A DNA stretch of 64,000 nucleotides, taken from contig SZOS01000005.1 in NCBI GenBank assembly GCA_030263295.1, forward strand, positions 1-64,000, in the 5' to 3' direction. The translations under genes were made by a program, and so were the position numbers. This document shows positions 1 to 8,693 of this stretch, piece after piece. Origin of the DNA: Dokdonella_A sp014338185. GTDB lineage: Bacteria > Pseudomonadota > Gammaproteobacteria > Xanthomonadales > Rhodanobacteraceae. How positions within the stretch are numbered: the first letter of the stretch is position 1; every line of letters starts with the position of its first letter. The notes under the pieces are model-generated. The model had not been told where the DNA came from. It did no database searches and saw nothing but the letters and a program-made list of their open reading frames with translations.

Positions 1-1290
1 GATCTGGCCTTCCAGTCCCCGCTCGGTCGGCTGGTAGAACTCGCGGCCCGCGAGCGCGTCGGGCAGGCACTGCTGGTCGAGCGCGACGCCACCGGCGACA
101 TCGTGGTCGTACTGGTAGCCCTTGCCGTAGCCGAGCGAGCGCATGAGGCGGGTGGGAGCGTTGCGCAGGTGCAGTGGCACCTCCAGCGTGCCGCTGTCGG
201 CGACACACGCGCGTGCCGCGTTGGCGGCGGCGTAGCCGGCGTTGCTCTTGGCCGCGAGCGCGAGGTACAGCACCGCCTGCGCGAGCGCGAGTTCGCCTTC
301 GGGACTGCCCAGCCGCTCCCAGCTGTCCCAAGCATCCAGCGTCATGCGCCACGCGCGCGGATCGGCCAGGCCCACGTCCTCGATCGCCATGCGCGTGATG
401 CGGCGCGCGAGATAGGCCGGGTCGCAGCCACCGTCGAGCATGCGCATGAGCCAGTAGATCGCCGCATCGGGATCGGACGAGCGCACCGACTTGTGCAGCG
501 CCGAGATCTGGTCGTAGAACTGCTCGCCGGCCTTGTCGAAGCGGCGCGTGCGGTCGGCCAGCACATGCGCGAGCATGGCCTCGTCGATGCGGCCGTCGAG
601 CGCGAGCTCGGCGGCGATTTCGAGAAAGGTGAGCGCGCGGCGCACGTCGCCGTCGGCGGCCCGCGCGAGTGTTTCCAGCGTCGCATCCTCGACCCGCAGC
701 GCGAGTGCGCCCAGCCCGCGGTCGCGATCCTCCAGCGCGCGGCGCAGCGCCAGCATGATCGCCTCGGCCGACACCGCATCGAGCACGTGCACGCGACAGC
801 GCGACAACAGCGCCGAATTGAGTTCGAACGAGGGATTCTCGGTGGTGGCGCCGACCAGCACGATCACGCCGCGTTCGATATGCGGCAGGAAGGCGTCCTG
901 CTGCACCTTGTTGAAGCGGTGCACCTCGTCGACGAACAGCACGCTGCGCTGGCCCTGCTCGTAGCGCGCCTGCGCCTGCGCGAGCGCGGCGCGCACCTCG
1001 GCCAGCCCGGCCAGCACCGCCGACAGGGCCTGGAACTGCGCCTGCGCATAGTGCGCCAGCAGCAGCGCGAGCGTGGTCTTGCCGCAGCCGGGCGGCCCCC
1101 ACAGGATCATCGAATGCACGCGCCCGGCCTCGATCGAACGGCGCAGCGCGGTGCCCGGCCCGAGCAGGCGCGCCTGACCCACGACCTCGTCGAGCGTGCG
1201 CGGGCGCATGCGTTCGGCCAGCGGCTGCAGCGCGCTGGATTCGGCGAACAGACCCGAGGCGGGCGGCGTGGCGGTGGAACGGCGCGGCAT
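1..1290 (-). CDS. rarA: Replication-associated recombination protein A (AAA+ ATPase), 3' end cut by window
   Basis: RarA/MgsA is a clamp-loader-like AAA+ ATPase that acts at stalled replication forks. The 430 codons present begin at an ATG at 1290-1288. They carry Walker A GPPGCGKT at residues 65-72 and Walker B LFVDE with D121-E122, followed by VHRFNK and the sensor stretch GATTENPSFELN, all typical of RarA. The last visible residues (TERGLEGQI) resemble the end of the family, so only about 10-30 residues should be missing beyond base 1. It is transcribed away from rlmJ, with 78 bp between the two starts. The other nearby ATG at 1298 is out of frame. No sign of damage. Confidence 0.93.
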   Translation of the reverse strand, partial: MPRRSTATPPASGLFAESSALQPLAERMRPRTLDEVVGQARLLGPGTALRRSIEAGRVHSMILWGPPGCGKTTLALLLAHYAQAQFQALSAVLAGLAEVRAALAQAQARYEQGQRSVLFVDEVHRFNKVQQDAFLPHIERGVIVLVGATTENPSFELNSALLSRCRVHVLDAVSAEAIMLALRRALEDRDRGLGALALRVEDATLETLARAADGDVRRALTFLEIAAELALDGRIDEAMLAHVLADRTRRFDKAGEQFYDQISALHKSVRSSDPDAAIYWLMRMLDGGCDPAYLARRITRMAIEDVGLADPRAWRMTLDAWDSWERLGSPEGELALAQAVLYLALAAKSNAGYAAANAARACVADSGTLEVPLHLRNAPTRLMRSLGYGKGYQYDHDVAGGVALDQQCLPDALAGREFYQPTERGLEGQI

Positions 1291-1368
1291 CGGCGCATGA
1301 TAAGCCAGCCGCTGGCGCGGCCGTGCGCCGCACCGGACAATGCACGCCGGCCCGGCCCGACCCCCGCC

Positions 1369-2217
1369 ATGAACTATCGCCACGCCTTCCATGCCGGCAA
1401 CTTCGCCGACGTGTTCAAGCACGTCGTACTGCTCGGCCTGCTCGATGCGCTGCGCGCCAAGCCGGCCGCGTTCTGCTACGTCGACACCCACGCCGGCCGC
1501 GGCCGCTATGACCTGGCCGGCGCGCAGGCGCAGCGCACCGGCGAGTACCGCGACGGAGTCGCGCGCGTGCTCGCCGCGCCGGACCTGCCCGCGGCGCTGG
1601 CCGACTACGCGCAGCGCATTCGGGCCTTTGGCGTGGATGCGGCCGGCACCTTGCAGCACTATCCGGGCTCGCCGCTGCTCGCGCGCTGCTGCCTGCGCGA
1701 GCAGGATCGCGCGATCCTGTGCGAGCTGCAGCCCGAGGAAGCGGCCGCGCTGCGTGCCAGCGTGCGCGGCGATGCGCGCATCGCGGTGCACGAGCGTGAC
1801 GGCTATGCCGCACTCAAGGCGCTGTTGCCACCCGCGCAGAAGCGCGGCCTGGTGCTGATCGATCCGCCATTCGAGGCGCAGGGCGCCGAGTTCGACGCGA
1901 TCCGGCACGCGCTCGCGAGCGCACTCGCGCGCTGGCCCAACGCGATCCATGCGGTCTGGTACCCGATCAAGCTGCGCGAGACCGTGGCGCCGTTCCAGCG
2001 CTGGCTCGCCAACCTCGATGGCCACGCCGACGCGCTGGTGAGCGAACTGCTGCTGCACGAGGACAACTCGCCCGTGCGCCTCAATGGCTGCGGCATGGCC
2101 ATCATCAATCCGCCATGGCAGTTCGACCGCGCGCTCGCGCAGTGGCTGCCGGCACTGGCCCGCGTGCTCACGCTGGACAGCGCCGCACGCTGGCGCGTGG
2201 ACTGGTGCAAGCGCTGA
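1369..2217 (+). CDS. rlmJ: 23S rRNA (adenine-2030-N6)-methyltransferase RlmJ
   Basis: RlmJ uses S-adenosylmethionine to methylate A2030 of 23S rRNA. The 282-residue product matches the family length of about 280. It starts MNYRHAFHAGNFADVFKH, the conserved N-terminus, has the SAM-binding stretch DTHAGRGRYDL, the YPGSPLLA segment, and a catalytic DPPF motif at residues 165-168 (inside LVLIDPPFE), followed by WYPIK. The reading frame stays open far upstream, but the family N-terminus fixes the start at ATG 1369. It is divergent from rarA. The gene is monocistronic as far as can be seen, with 90 bp to the next start. Confidence 0.95.
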   Translation: MNYRHAFHAGNFADVFKHVVLLGLLDALRAKPAAFCYVDTHAGRGRYDLAGAQAQRTGEYRDGVARVLAAPDLPAALADYAQRIRAFGVDAAGTLQHYPGSPLLARCCLREQDRAILCELQPEEAAALRASVRGDARIAVHERDGYAALKALLPPAQKRGLVLIDPPFEAQGAEFDAIRHALASALARWPNAIHAVWYPIKLRETVAPFQRWLANLDGHADALVSELLLHEDNSPVRLNGCGMAIINPPWQFDRALAQWLPALARVLTLDSAARWRVDWCKR

Positions 2218-2307
2218 CCACGCGCTGACCACGGCCGTCGCCACGACCTGCTGCAGCCGCTCGCGCGCCGTTGCATACTCGCCGCCGCCGAGCCTGCAGG
2301 AGAGCCT

Positions 2308-2883
2308 GTGACCGACCAGTTGTTTCCACACATCCGCATCGTCATGGGCATGGTGATCGGCCTGGCGATGTCGAAGCTGCTGACCGGGTTTGCCGGCCTC
2401 ATCCAGCATCCGGGTCGCTACCGGCTGTCCGCCGTGCACCTGCTGTGGGCGGGTTCGATGCTGGCCGAGCTCGTGCTGTTCTGGTGGTGGGAGTTCCAGC
2501 TGTCGCAGGTTCCCCACTGGACCTTCGCCACATTCGCCTTCCTGATCGGCTACACCGTGACGCTGTACCTGATGGCGGCGCTGCTGTTCCCCGATGACAT
2601 CGACGAGTACGGCGGCTACGAGGCCTACCTGGTCCGCCGCCGCTACTGGTTCTTCGGCCTGCTCGGCCTCACCTTCGGCTTCGACATCGTCGACACGCTG
2701 ATCAAGGGCGACCAGCACTGGACCCGCCTGAGCCATGACTACCTGATCCAGGTACCGCTCGGGCTGGCCCTGTGCGTGGTGGCCTGCGTCTCGACCCGCA
2801 CCCGCACCCAGCTCGCGGTGGTGCTCGTCCACATCGCCTACCAGGCCTACTGGATCGTGCGCGTGGTGACCACCGCCGAGTGA
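2308..2883 (+). CDS. Conserved hypothetical membrane protein, about six transmembrane helices
   Basis: I do not recognise a named family. The 191-residue product begins at a GTG codon preceded by an AGGAG-like ribosome site at 2298-2302. About six hydrophobic segments cover most of it, roughly residues 8-32, 42-62, 70-92, 108-128, 143-160 and 165-185. Short charged loops include FPDDIDEYGGYEAYLVRRR between helices 3 and 4, and helices 2 and 5-6 are tryptophan- and tyrosine-rich. There is no signal peptide beyond the first helix and no catalytic motif. It is an orphan between rlmJ and the convergent psiF-like gene, so neighbours give no hint of its job. It is very probably real: a clean start site and membrane-protein composition. 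Confidence 0.75.
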   Translation: MTDQLFPHIRIVMGMVIGLAMSKLLTGFAGLIQHPGRYRLSAVHLLWAGSMLAELVLFWWWEFQLSQVPHWTFATFAFLIGYTVTLYLMAALLFPDDIDEYGGYEAYLVRRRYWFFGLLGLTFGFDIVDTLIKGDQHWTRLSHDYLIQVPLGLALCVVACVSTRTRTQLAVVLVHIAYQAYWIVRVVTTAE

Positions 2884-2914
2884 CCGCGCGGCCGCGACCC
2901 GCCGGGCAGCCGCA

Positions 2915-2944
2915 GCGAAGCAGGCACTTGCGCGCCTGCTTCGC
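2915..2944. terminator. Stem-loop between convergent genes
   Basis: Perfect 11-bp inverted repeat GCGAAGCAGGC / GCCTGCTTCGC at 2915-2925 and 2934-2944 with an 8-base loop, in the 104 bp between the convergent membrane-protein gene and the psiF-like gene. Neither flank has a clear U-run, so it may block 3' decay or act as a weak two-way terminator. Confidence 0.5.
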
Positions 2945-2987
2945 GTGCCACCGTCCCTGGCATGGCGCCTGAAGGATCGCGGCGCCT

Positions 2988-3368
2988 TCAGCCGTGGGCG
3001 CCTTCGAGCTGCGGGCGCTGCATGCACTGCTTGACGAAGGCCTTGCGCTCGTCGCCCTTGATGCCTTGTGCCTTGGCCTCGGCGCCGCAGGCCTTGCGCT
3101 GCTCCTGCCTGGCGCTGGGCGCCTTGGCCAGCGCCGGCGCCGCTGCCGTGGTGGCTTCGTGCTGGCCCTTGAGGCAGCTGCTCATGAACGCCTTGCGCTC
3201 GTCGCCCTTGAGCGCGTCGGCCTTGGCCTTGGCATTGCACGCCTTCATGCGCGACTGCTGCGCGGTGAGCGGCTTGCCGGTCTTGCCGGCTTCCTCGGCG
3301 TGGCCGAGGCTGGCGCCGAAGGCAAGCGCGATGGAAAGGGCGAACAAGCTGAGGGTCTTGGACTGCAT
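2988..3368 (-). CDS. PsiF-repeat periplasmic protein
   Basis: Small secreted protein of 126 residues with two PsiF repeats. E. coli psiF is induced by phosphate starvation, but its biochemical role is not known. A signal peptide of about 24 residues ends at LGHA, then EEAGKTGKPLTAQQ. The two repeats are MKACNAKAKADALKGDERKA and RKACGAEAKAQGIKGDERKA, each ending in a second cysteine (SSC, KQC), so each repeat may hold a disulfide. An alanine-rich linker of about 25 residues lies between them. The start at 3368 is set by AAGGAG five to ten bases upstream and by the signal peptide; the frame is open further upstream but that part reads as non-coding. I see no Pho box in its upstream region. Confidence 0.85.
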   Translation of the reverse strand: MQSKTLSLFALSIALAFGASLGHAEEAGKTGKPLTAQQSRMKACNAKAKADALKGDERKAFMSSCLKGQHEATTAAAPALAKAPSARQEQRKACGAEAKAQGIKGDERKAFVKQCMQRPQLEGAHG

Positions 3369-3713
3369 GTCGGTTCTCCTTGGGATCGTGGTGTCCGTGC
3401 CGGTCGGCGACGGCAGGGCCAGTGTCGGGCGGCGACGCGATCGGCAATAGCGCAACAGCGCGCGTGCGAGCGCGGGAAACGGCCGTCTTGGCGACGTGGA
3501 AACCCACTGCACGGCTGTAGGAAAACGCCCTCGCCGACCCGGCGGCGACACTTCCGCGCGCTGGTTGGAGCGGCGCCGCGGTGTGCGCGCCCGGGTGTGA
3601 ATTGGCACCCGTCCTGCGCATGATCCACGCCACGGTTTTGCAAGCGCGGCGCCCGCGGATTGCCATAGGCCTGCCGCTATACTGCGCTCGGTCCGACCCC
3701 ATGGGAGTGCACG
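3369..3713. other. Intergenic region between psiF-like gene and A2M gene
   Basis: 345 bp separating two divergent genes. The only signal I can support is a TATACT hexamer at 3678-3683, about 30 bases before the A2M start. No good -35 lies 17 bases upstream (GCGGAT), so an activator may be needed. A GGGAG-type ribosome site precedes ATG 3714. I find no small gene, tRNA or terminator in this stretch. Confidence 0.4.
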
Positions 3714-6700
3714 ATGGAATTGCGTTCGCCCGGTAGCGCGCTGCGCCTGCTGTGCGGCCTGCTGCTGACCCTGGCGCTGGTCGCCTGCAAGCCGTCCACC
3801 GACACCGCGCCGGCGCCGCAAGGCAGCGCATCACCGCCCGCCACCGCAACGACCCAGCAAGACAAGGTCGAAGGTTTCGGGCTGGCCTCGGCGCGCGCGG
3901 CGCAGCACGAGGGCTCGCCCGCACTCGCACTCGAGTTCAGCCAGCCGCTGGTCGGCAGCCAGGCATTCGACGGCCTCATCACGGTCACCGACGACAAGGG
4001 CGCGCCGGTGGCGGGCAGCTGGTCGCTCGATGAGGACGGCACCACGCTGTACTTCCCCTACGTGCAGGCCGACCGCAGCTATGCGGTGCGCATCAAGGGC
4101 GAACTCGCCGCGGCCGATGGCAAGACGCTCGGCAACGAGGTGTCGCGCGAGGTCTACAGCGGCCCGATGCAGCCGAATGCGGCGTTCGCCTCGCAAGGCA
4201 GCGTGCTGCCTGCGCGCGATACGCGCGGCCTGCCGGTGGTATCGGTCAACGTCAAGGATGTCGACATCGAGTTCCTGCGCGTGCGCGACAACGAGGTCGC
4301 CAATTTCTTCGCGGCCTACCAGAAGAACGGCCGGCGCGGCACCTGGGAACTGGACCCGCGCTGGGGCTGGGGCCGCGCAGGCGCGCCGATCGTGCAGATC
4401 GCCGACTCGGTCTACGCCAACCGCTTTGCGCTCACCGGCAAGGACAACGAGCGCGCACTCAACTACATCCCGATCCAGAACATCACCCAGCTCGCGCAGC
4501 CGGGCCTGTACTTCGCGGTGATGAAGGCGGCCGGCACGTTCGAGGATGAGCGGGAAACCAGCTTCTTCTTCGTCAGCGACATCGGCCTGCACGTGCGCAG
4601 TTATGGCAAGTCGCTGTTCGTGCACGCGGCTTCGCTCAAGTCGGGCGCGCCGATCAGCGGCGTCGACCTCAACGTGCTCAACGACAAGGGCGAAAGCATG
4701 GCCAGCGGCCGCACCGACGGCAACGGCAATGCGGAGCTGGCCTATTCGTTGTCGAGCGAGGACGTGCTGGTCGGGCGCAGTGGTCGTGACGTGTCGCTGC
4801 TGCCGTTCAACCAGCCGGCGCTGGACCTGTCCGATTTCGCGGTGTCCGGGCGCAAGCAGACCTGGTTCGAGGTGTTCGCATGGGCCGACCGCGACCTGTA
4901 CCGGCCGGGCGAAACCATCGCGATCAATGCCCTGCTGCGCGACCACGACGGCAACCCGATCAAGCCGCAGCCGCTGTTCATCACGCTCAAGCAACCCGAC
5001 GGGCGCGAGTATGCGCAGGCCCAGCTCGACCCGCAGGACCTGAACTACTTCCACTGGAAGCATGCGATCCCGACCGACGCGCCGACCGGGCGCTGGCAAG
5101 TCGAGTTCCGCACCGACCCCAAGTCGAACGAAGCCGTGCAGGGCATGAGCGTGCGCATCGAGGAGTTCCTGCCCGAACGCCTCAAGCTCGCGCTCACGAC
5201 GCCGCAGGACACCATCGCCACGGGCGAGCCGTTCAAGCTCGAGGTGCAGGGTGATTACCTGTACGGCGCACCCGCCGCCGGCAACCGTTTCACTGCGCGG
5301 CTCACCCTCGCGGTCGACCAGCACCCGCTCGACGCGCACAAGGACTTCTGGTTCGGCGATCCGACCATCGACATGCCCAAGCAGGCCGACGACATCATCG
5401 ACGAAGCGCTCGACGACGACGGCGCGCTGAGCACCGAGATCGACCTGGGCGAGCCGGCCAAGGCGGCCACGCCGGTCGCCGCGGTGGTCTCCGGATCGGT
5501 GCACGAGAGCGGCGGTCGCCCGGTCACGCGTACGCTCAAGCGTACCGTGTGGCCGGCCGACGCACTGGTCGGCGTGCGGCCGCTGTTCGATCTCAAGGAC
5601 GGCGCCGATGCGCGCGGTCGCGCCGGGTTCGAACTCATCCGCAGCAATGCCAAGGGCGAGCTCGTCGCCGGCGCCGGCCTGCGCGTCGCGCTGATCCGCG
5701 AGTACCGCGATTTCCACTGGAGCTTCGACAAGGAAAGCGGCTGGCACTTCGAATACGTGTCGCGCTACGAGGAATCGGAAAAGCGCGAGATCAACGCCGA
5801 GGCCGGCAAGCCGGTCAAGTTCGACGTCTCGGTCGACTGGGGCAACTACCGGCTCGAGGTGTATGACCCGGCCACCAAGCTCACCATGCGCCTGCCCTTC
5901 CATGCGGGCTGGAGCTGGAACGACGAGAACCGCGGCAAGGAAGCGCGGCCCGACAAGGTCAAGCTCGCGCTCGACAAGCCCAGCTACCGCGCCGGTGACA
6001 CGCTCAAGGTCACGGTCACACCGCCGCAGGCCGGTCCCGGCGTGCTGCTGGTCGAGTCCGACCACCTGCTGTACACGCGCAACATCGATGCCAAGCCCGG
6101 CGCTACGTTTGAAATCCCGGTCACCAAGGATTGGGAGCGCCATGACGTCTACATCACCGCGCTGGTGCTGCGCGGCGGCTCGGCCGCCGAGAAGGTCACG
6201 CCCGCCCGCGCGGTCGGCGAAGCCTGGGTCCGGATGGATCGCAGCGAGCGCAAGATCGAGGTCGCGATCGAGGCGCCCACGCAGATGAAGCCCGAGACCG
6301 ACCTGCCGGTCACGGTCAGGGCCCCGGCGCTGGCTGGCAAGAAGGCCTACGTCACGGTGTCGGCGGTCGATGTCGGCATCCTCAACATCACGCGCTTCGC
6401 ACGACCCGACGCGCTGGCGTGGTTCTTCGCCCAGCGCGCACTGGGCATCGACGCCTATGACCTGTATGGACGCATCATCGAGAGCTTCGATGGCGCCACC
6501 GCCCGCCTGCGCTACGGCGGCGACATGGCGCTGGGGCCGCTGCCGCAGGCGCGCCGCCCCACTGCCCGGGTACTCACGGTCGACCTGTTCTCGGGAGCGG
6601 TCGCGCTCGATGCCAAGGGCGAGGCCAAGGTCGCGCTCAAGATGCCCGACTTCAACGGTACCGTGCGCGTGACCGCGCTCGTGTTCGGCGAGAACCAGTA

Positions 6701-8642
6701 CGGTGGCGGCGACGTCGAGACCATCGTGCGCGCGCCGCTGGTGGCGGAGATCGCCACGCCGCGCGTGCTCGCGCCTGGCGACAAGTCCGAGGTCACACTG
6801 GACCTGCAGAACTTCTCGGGCAGCGAGCGCGAGTTCTCGATCAAGCTCAGCGCGGGCAAACCGTTGTCGATCGCGCAGGGCGAACGCAAGGTCAAGCTCG
6901 CCGATGGCGCCAAGACCACCTTGAACTTCCCGCTCAGCGCGCAGGACGGCTACGGCGTGGGCAAGATCAACCTCAGTGCGAGCGGCGGCGACATCAAGCT
7001 CAACCGCAATTTCGAAATGGTGGTGCGGGCCGCCTGGCCGAGCGTGCTGCGCTCGAGCGCGCAGCAGCTCACCCAACTCGAACCCGTGTCCCTGGGCAGC
7101 GGCGCGATCGAGGGGCTGCTGGCCGATTCCGCACTCGCGCGCCTGACCGTATCGAGCCTGCCGCCGCTGCCATTCTCCACGGTGCTGCACGATGCGCTGC
7201 GCTATCCCTACGGCTGCATCGAGCAGACCACGAGCAAGGGCTACGCCAGCCTGCTGCTCGACGACAAGCTCGCGCAGGCGCTGCACACCGACGGCCTGTC
7301 GAGCACGGAGCGCACGGCGCGCGTGGACGGCGCGATCGGGCGCATCGCCTCGATGCAGGTGCCCAACGGCAACTTCTCGTTCTGGGGTGGCGACAGCTAC
7401 GTCGCCGAGTACATCACCCCATACGTGGTCGAGTTCCTGGAGGACGCGCGCGAGGCCGGGTTCCTCGTGCCCGACGCCATGCTGCAAAAGTCGCTCAAGC
7501 GCCTCAACGACGACCTGCTGTCGGGTGGCCAGCCGTTCTACGGCTACGAGCACAGCGACCACATGCGCTTTGCGCAGCAGGCCTACGCCGGCTACGTGCT
7601 GGCGCGGGTCAACCGCGCGCCGCTGGGCACCCTGCGCGCCCTGTTCGACAACGATCGCGGCAAATCCATCACCGCGCTGCCGCTGGTGCATCTGGGTGTC
7701 GCGCTCAAGCTCATGGGCGACCAGCCGCGTGCCGAGAAGGCCATCGCCGAGGCGTTCGACAAGAAGGTCACGCGGCCGTGGTACCTGGGCGACTACGGGT
7801 CGGACCTGCGTGACACGGCGCTCATGATCGCGCTCGTGCACCAGTACGGCCTGTCCAAGCCGCAGTACGCGGCGGGCGTGTTCGACCTCGCACGTGGCCT
7901 GACCACGCGCAACAACCAGAAGTGGCATTACTACAGCACGCAGGAACAGATCGCGATCGCGCGGCTGGGCAAGGCGCTCATCACCGACGGCGATACCGCG
8001 GTGTCGGGCACGCTGACGATCGGCGGCAACAGCAGCCCGATCAGCCCGGATCGCCTGTGGAGTCGCAACTTCACCGCGGCCGAACTCGCCACGGGCGTGC
8101 GCTTCACGCCGCAAGGCGACCTGCCGCTGTACGTGAGCACCGACGTGGTGGGCGTGCCCAAGGCCGCACCGGCCCCCGACGACCAGTACGTTTCGGTGCG
8201 CCGCACCTACTACACGCTCGATGGCAAGCCGTGGGAGCCCGCGCCGCTCAAGGAAGGCGACAGCCTCATCGTCGGCCTGCGCATCGAGGCGCGCGAGGCC
8301 ATGCCCGATGCGCTGCTCACCGACTTGCTGCCGGGCGGCCTGGAAATCGAAAACTTCAACCTCACCGATGCCAAGCAATGGGCCGACGTGGTGGTCGACG
8401 GCATCAGCATCACGGACCGTGCCCAGGCCGCCGATGTGCGCCACGAGGAGTTCCGCGACGACCGCTACGTGGCCGCGCTCAACCTGTACAAGGGCCAGCG
8501 CGCGAACGTGTTCTATCTCGTGCGTGCGGTCAGTCCGGGCAGCTTCCAGGTGCCGCCGCCACTGCTCGAGGACATGTACCGTCCCCAGGTGCGTGGTGTT
8601 GGCAAGAGCACGCCGGCCACGCTCAAGGTGATCCAGCCGTAG
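3714..8642 (+). CDS. yfhM: Bacterial alpha-2-macroglobulin lipoprotein with thioester motif
   Basis: Large periplasmic protease trap of 1642 residues, matching YfhM/ECAM of E. coli (about 1650). The signal peptide ends in lipobox LVAC with cysteine 25, followed by KPS, so it should be lipidated and outer- or inner-membrane anchored. Successive beta-rich macroglobulin domains follow. The thioester motif YGCIEQ is present with C1168-I-E-Q1171, the bond that opens to trap attacking proteases in this family. Around it lies the helical thioester domain (for example MQVPNGNFSFWGGD). The C-terminal part resembles the receptor-binding/bait-control domain. pbpC follows after 51 bp on the same strand, the pairing known from E. 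coli, where A2M is thought to protect the cell when PBP1C repairs a breached wall. Intact. Confidence 0.93.
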   Translation: MELRSPGSALRLLCGLLLTLALVACKPSTDTAPAPQGSASPPATATTQQDKVEGFGLASARAAQHEGSPALALEFSQPLVGSQAFDGLITVTDDKGAPVAGSWSLDEDGTTLYFPYVQADRSYAVRIKGELAAADGKTLGNEVSREVYSGPMQPNAAFASQGSVLPARDTRGLPVVSVNVKDVDIEFLRVRDNEVANFFAAYQKNGRRGTWELDPRWGWGRAGAPIVQIADSVYANRFALTGKDNERALNYIPIQNITQLAQPGLYFAVMKAAGTFEDERETSFFFVSDIGLHVRSYGKSLFVHAASLKSGAPISGVDLNVLNDKGESMASGRTDGNGNAELAYSLSSEDVLVGRSGRDVSLLPFNQPALDLSDFAVSGRKQTWFEVFAWADRDLYRPGETIAINALLRDHDGNPIKPQPLFITLKQPDGREYAQAQLDPQDLNYFHWKHAIPTDAPTGRWQVEFRTDPKSNEAVQGMSVRIEEFLPERLKLALTTPQDTIATGEPFKLEVQGDYLYGAPAAGNRFTARLTLAVDQHPLDAHKDFWFGDPTIDMPKQADDIIDEALDDDGALSTEIDLGEPAKAATPVAAVVSGSVHESGGRPVTRTLKRTVWPADALVGVRPLFDLKDGADARGRAGFELIRSNAKGELVAGAGLRVALIREYRDFHWSFDKESGWHFEYVSRYEESEKREINAEAGKPVKFDVSVDWGNYRLEVYDPATKLTMRLPFHAGWSWNDENRGKEARPDKVKLALDKPSYRAGDTLKVTVTPPQAGPGVLLVESDHLLYTRNIDAKPGATFEIPVTKDWERHDVYITALVLRGGSAAEKVTPARAVGEAWVRMDRSERKIEVAIEAPTQMKPETDLPVTVRAPALAGKKAYVTVSAVDVGILNITRFARPDALAWFFAQRALGIDAYDLYGRIIESFDGATARLRYGGDMALGPLPQARRPTARVLTVDLFSGAVALDAKGEAKVALKMPDFNGTVRVTALVFGENQYGGGDVETIVRAPLVAEIATPRVLAPGDKSEVTLDLQNFSGSEREFSIKLSAGKPLSIAQGERKVKLADGAKTTLNFPLSAQDGYGVGKINLSASGGDIKLNRNFEMVVRAAWPSVLRSSAQQLTQLEPVSLGSGAIEGLLADSALARLTVSSLPPLPFSTVLHDALRYPYGCIEQTTSKGYASLLLDDKLAQALHTDGLSSTERTARVDGAIGRIASMQVPNGNFSFWGGDSYVAEYITPYVVEFLEDAREAGFLVPDAMLQKSLKRLNDDLLSGGQPFYGYEHSDHMRFAQQAYAGYVLARVNRAPLGTLRALFDNDRGKSITALPLVHLGVALKLMGDQPRAEKAIAEAFDKKVTRPWYLGDYGSDLRDTALMIALVHQYGLSKPQYAAGVFDLARGLTTRNNQKWHYYSTQEQIAIARLGKALITDGDTAVSGTLTIGGNSSPISPDRLWSRNFTAAELATGVRFTPQGDLPLYVSTDVVGVPKAAPAPDDQYVSVRRTYYTLDGKPWEPAPLKEGDSLIVGLRIEAREAMPDALLTDLLPGGLEIENFNLTDAKQWADVVVDGISITDRAQAADVRHEEFRDDRYVAALNLYKGQRANVFYLVRAVSPGSFQVPPPLLEDMYRPQVRGVGKSTPATLKVIQP

Positions 8643-8693
8643 GCGGGGGGCCATGAACCTGTCCGCGTTGCCGCCTGCCCGTTCGCACCGGTC

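Noticed and set aside
103..1368. In-frame upstream extension of rlmJ
   Set aside because: It lies antisense to rarA and the RlmJ family starts at the ATG at 1369.
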